From Halobacteroidaceae bacterium (lineage in GTDB: Bacteria > Bacillota > Halanaerobiia > B1SED10-174): a stretch of 5,687 bases of DNA. Position numbers and translations under genes: made by a program. The stretch lies in contig PUKG01000219.1 in NCBI GenBank assembly GCA_003550445.1, forward strand, positions 1 through 5,687. The letters are read 5' to 3'. This document shows positions 5,383-5,687 of the stretch, in pieces; position 1 is the stretch's first letter, and every line of letters begins with the position of its first letter. Under the pieces are notes generated by a model that was not told the DNA's origin, did not search any database, and saw only the letters and a list, made by a program, of their open reading frames with translations.

Positions 5383-5687
5383 TTATTTCCCTCCAATTTT
5401 CACCTGCATATTTACAATATCCAGTTTTCCCTTAAATTCCTGTCCGTTAATTTCAATATGGGAAAGTCGAAAAACCCCTTCACTTGTAAATTGACCATCT
5501 CCATCTAAATCAACAAGAATATACCCGAAAGCAGGGTTGATAAAGGTGTTTCCTCCCAGGTCGGCTAGGAGGATTTCCTTTTCTCCAACCCCTTCAAAGT
5601 TTACAACTCCCCTGTATCCCTGGTGGGGAAGAGCATAAAAACCAGCCATCCCGTTATCCCAGACGTAGGTTTCGAAATGGTAAGGGG
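5383..5687 (-). CDS. Unidentified protein, C-terminal part, with DxDxDG calcium-loop-like motif (5' end outside window)
   Basis: An open frame enters from the right edge and ends at TAA (5385-5383 on the minus strand), giving the last 100 residues of a longer protein. The frame stays open through PYHFETYVWDNG before the first Met (codon 5649-5647), and that Met has no clear ribosome binding site, so the gene almost certainly starts outside the window. The sequence is rich in Gly, aromatic and alternating hydrophobic residues, suggesting a beta-strand fold. It contains DLDGDGQFTSEG, which has the D-x-D-x-D-G spacing of EF-hand or dockerin-like calcium loops, although the final Glu is at position 11, not 12. 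Such motifs are common in exported or cell-surface proteins, but the N-terminus is missing and a signal peptide cannot be checked. I recognise no family. It points toward the exporter operon and is probably unrelated to it. Confidence 0.75.
   Translation of the reverse strand, partial: PYHFETYVWDNGMAGFYALPHQGYRGVVNFEGVGEKEILLADLGGNTFINPAFGYILVDLDGDGQFTSEGVFRLSHIEINGQEFKGKLDIVNMQVKIGGK

Noticed and set aside
5264..5494. 76-codon plus-strand frame in the spacer and opposite the minus-strand gene
   Set aside because: Its second half is antisense to the better-supported minus-strand frame, and the hydrophobic start is a by-product of T-rich sequence.
1..5687. CRISPR array, tRNA, rRNA, insertion sequence or attachment site
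   Set aside because: I saw no regularly spaced long repeats, no cloverleaf or rRNA-like segments, and no transposase or terminal inverted repeats.

Overview
The window reads as part of a low-to-moderate GC Gram-positive chromosome, most likely a clostridial or Peptococcaceae-like member of the Bacillota. This is inferred from strong GGAGG-type ribosome binding sites, heavy use of TTG starts, AT-rich spacers and Bacillota-like protein sequences. No species can be named from sequence alone.

Layout: (1) 1-528 is AT-rich DNA with no convincing gene, containing several small hairpins and three ATTTTTGA direct repeats just before the first gene. (2) 529-3353 is a two-gene unit overlapping by ATGA: a soluble GAF-like/PAS histidine kinase and an NtrC-type response regulator (receiver, AAA+ with GAFTGA, Fis-type helix-turn-helix). 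It ends in a clear intrinsic terminator at 3375-3408. (3) 3436-3451 holds an excellent match to a sigma-54 (RpoN) -24/-12 promoter. It stands directly before (4) 3488-5168, a two-gene ABC-2 exporter operon (ATPase, then six-helix permease) with overlapping reading frames. (5) 5169-5382 is a convergent spacer with a weak minus-strand terminator candidate. (6) 5383-5687, on the minus strand, is the 3' end of an unidentified gene whose product carries a DxDxDG calcium-loop-like motif; it runs off the right edge.

How the parts fit: the regulator has the GAFTGA loop that contacts sigma-54 holoenzyme, and the only good sigma-54 promoter seen here drives the adjacent exporter. The simplest reading is a self-contained circuit: a cytoplasmic signal acts on the kinase, the phosphorylated enhancer-binding protein activates the sigma-54 promoter, and the ABC-2 exporter is made. 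The inducing signal and the exported substrate cannot be read from the sequence. A second point of interest is the kinase 5' end: the ideally spaced ribosome binding site and TTG are one base out of frame with the kinase at a run of four G's.
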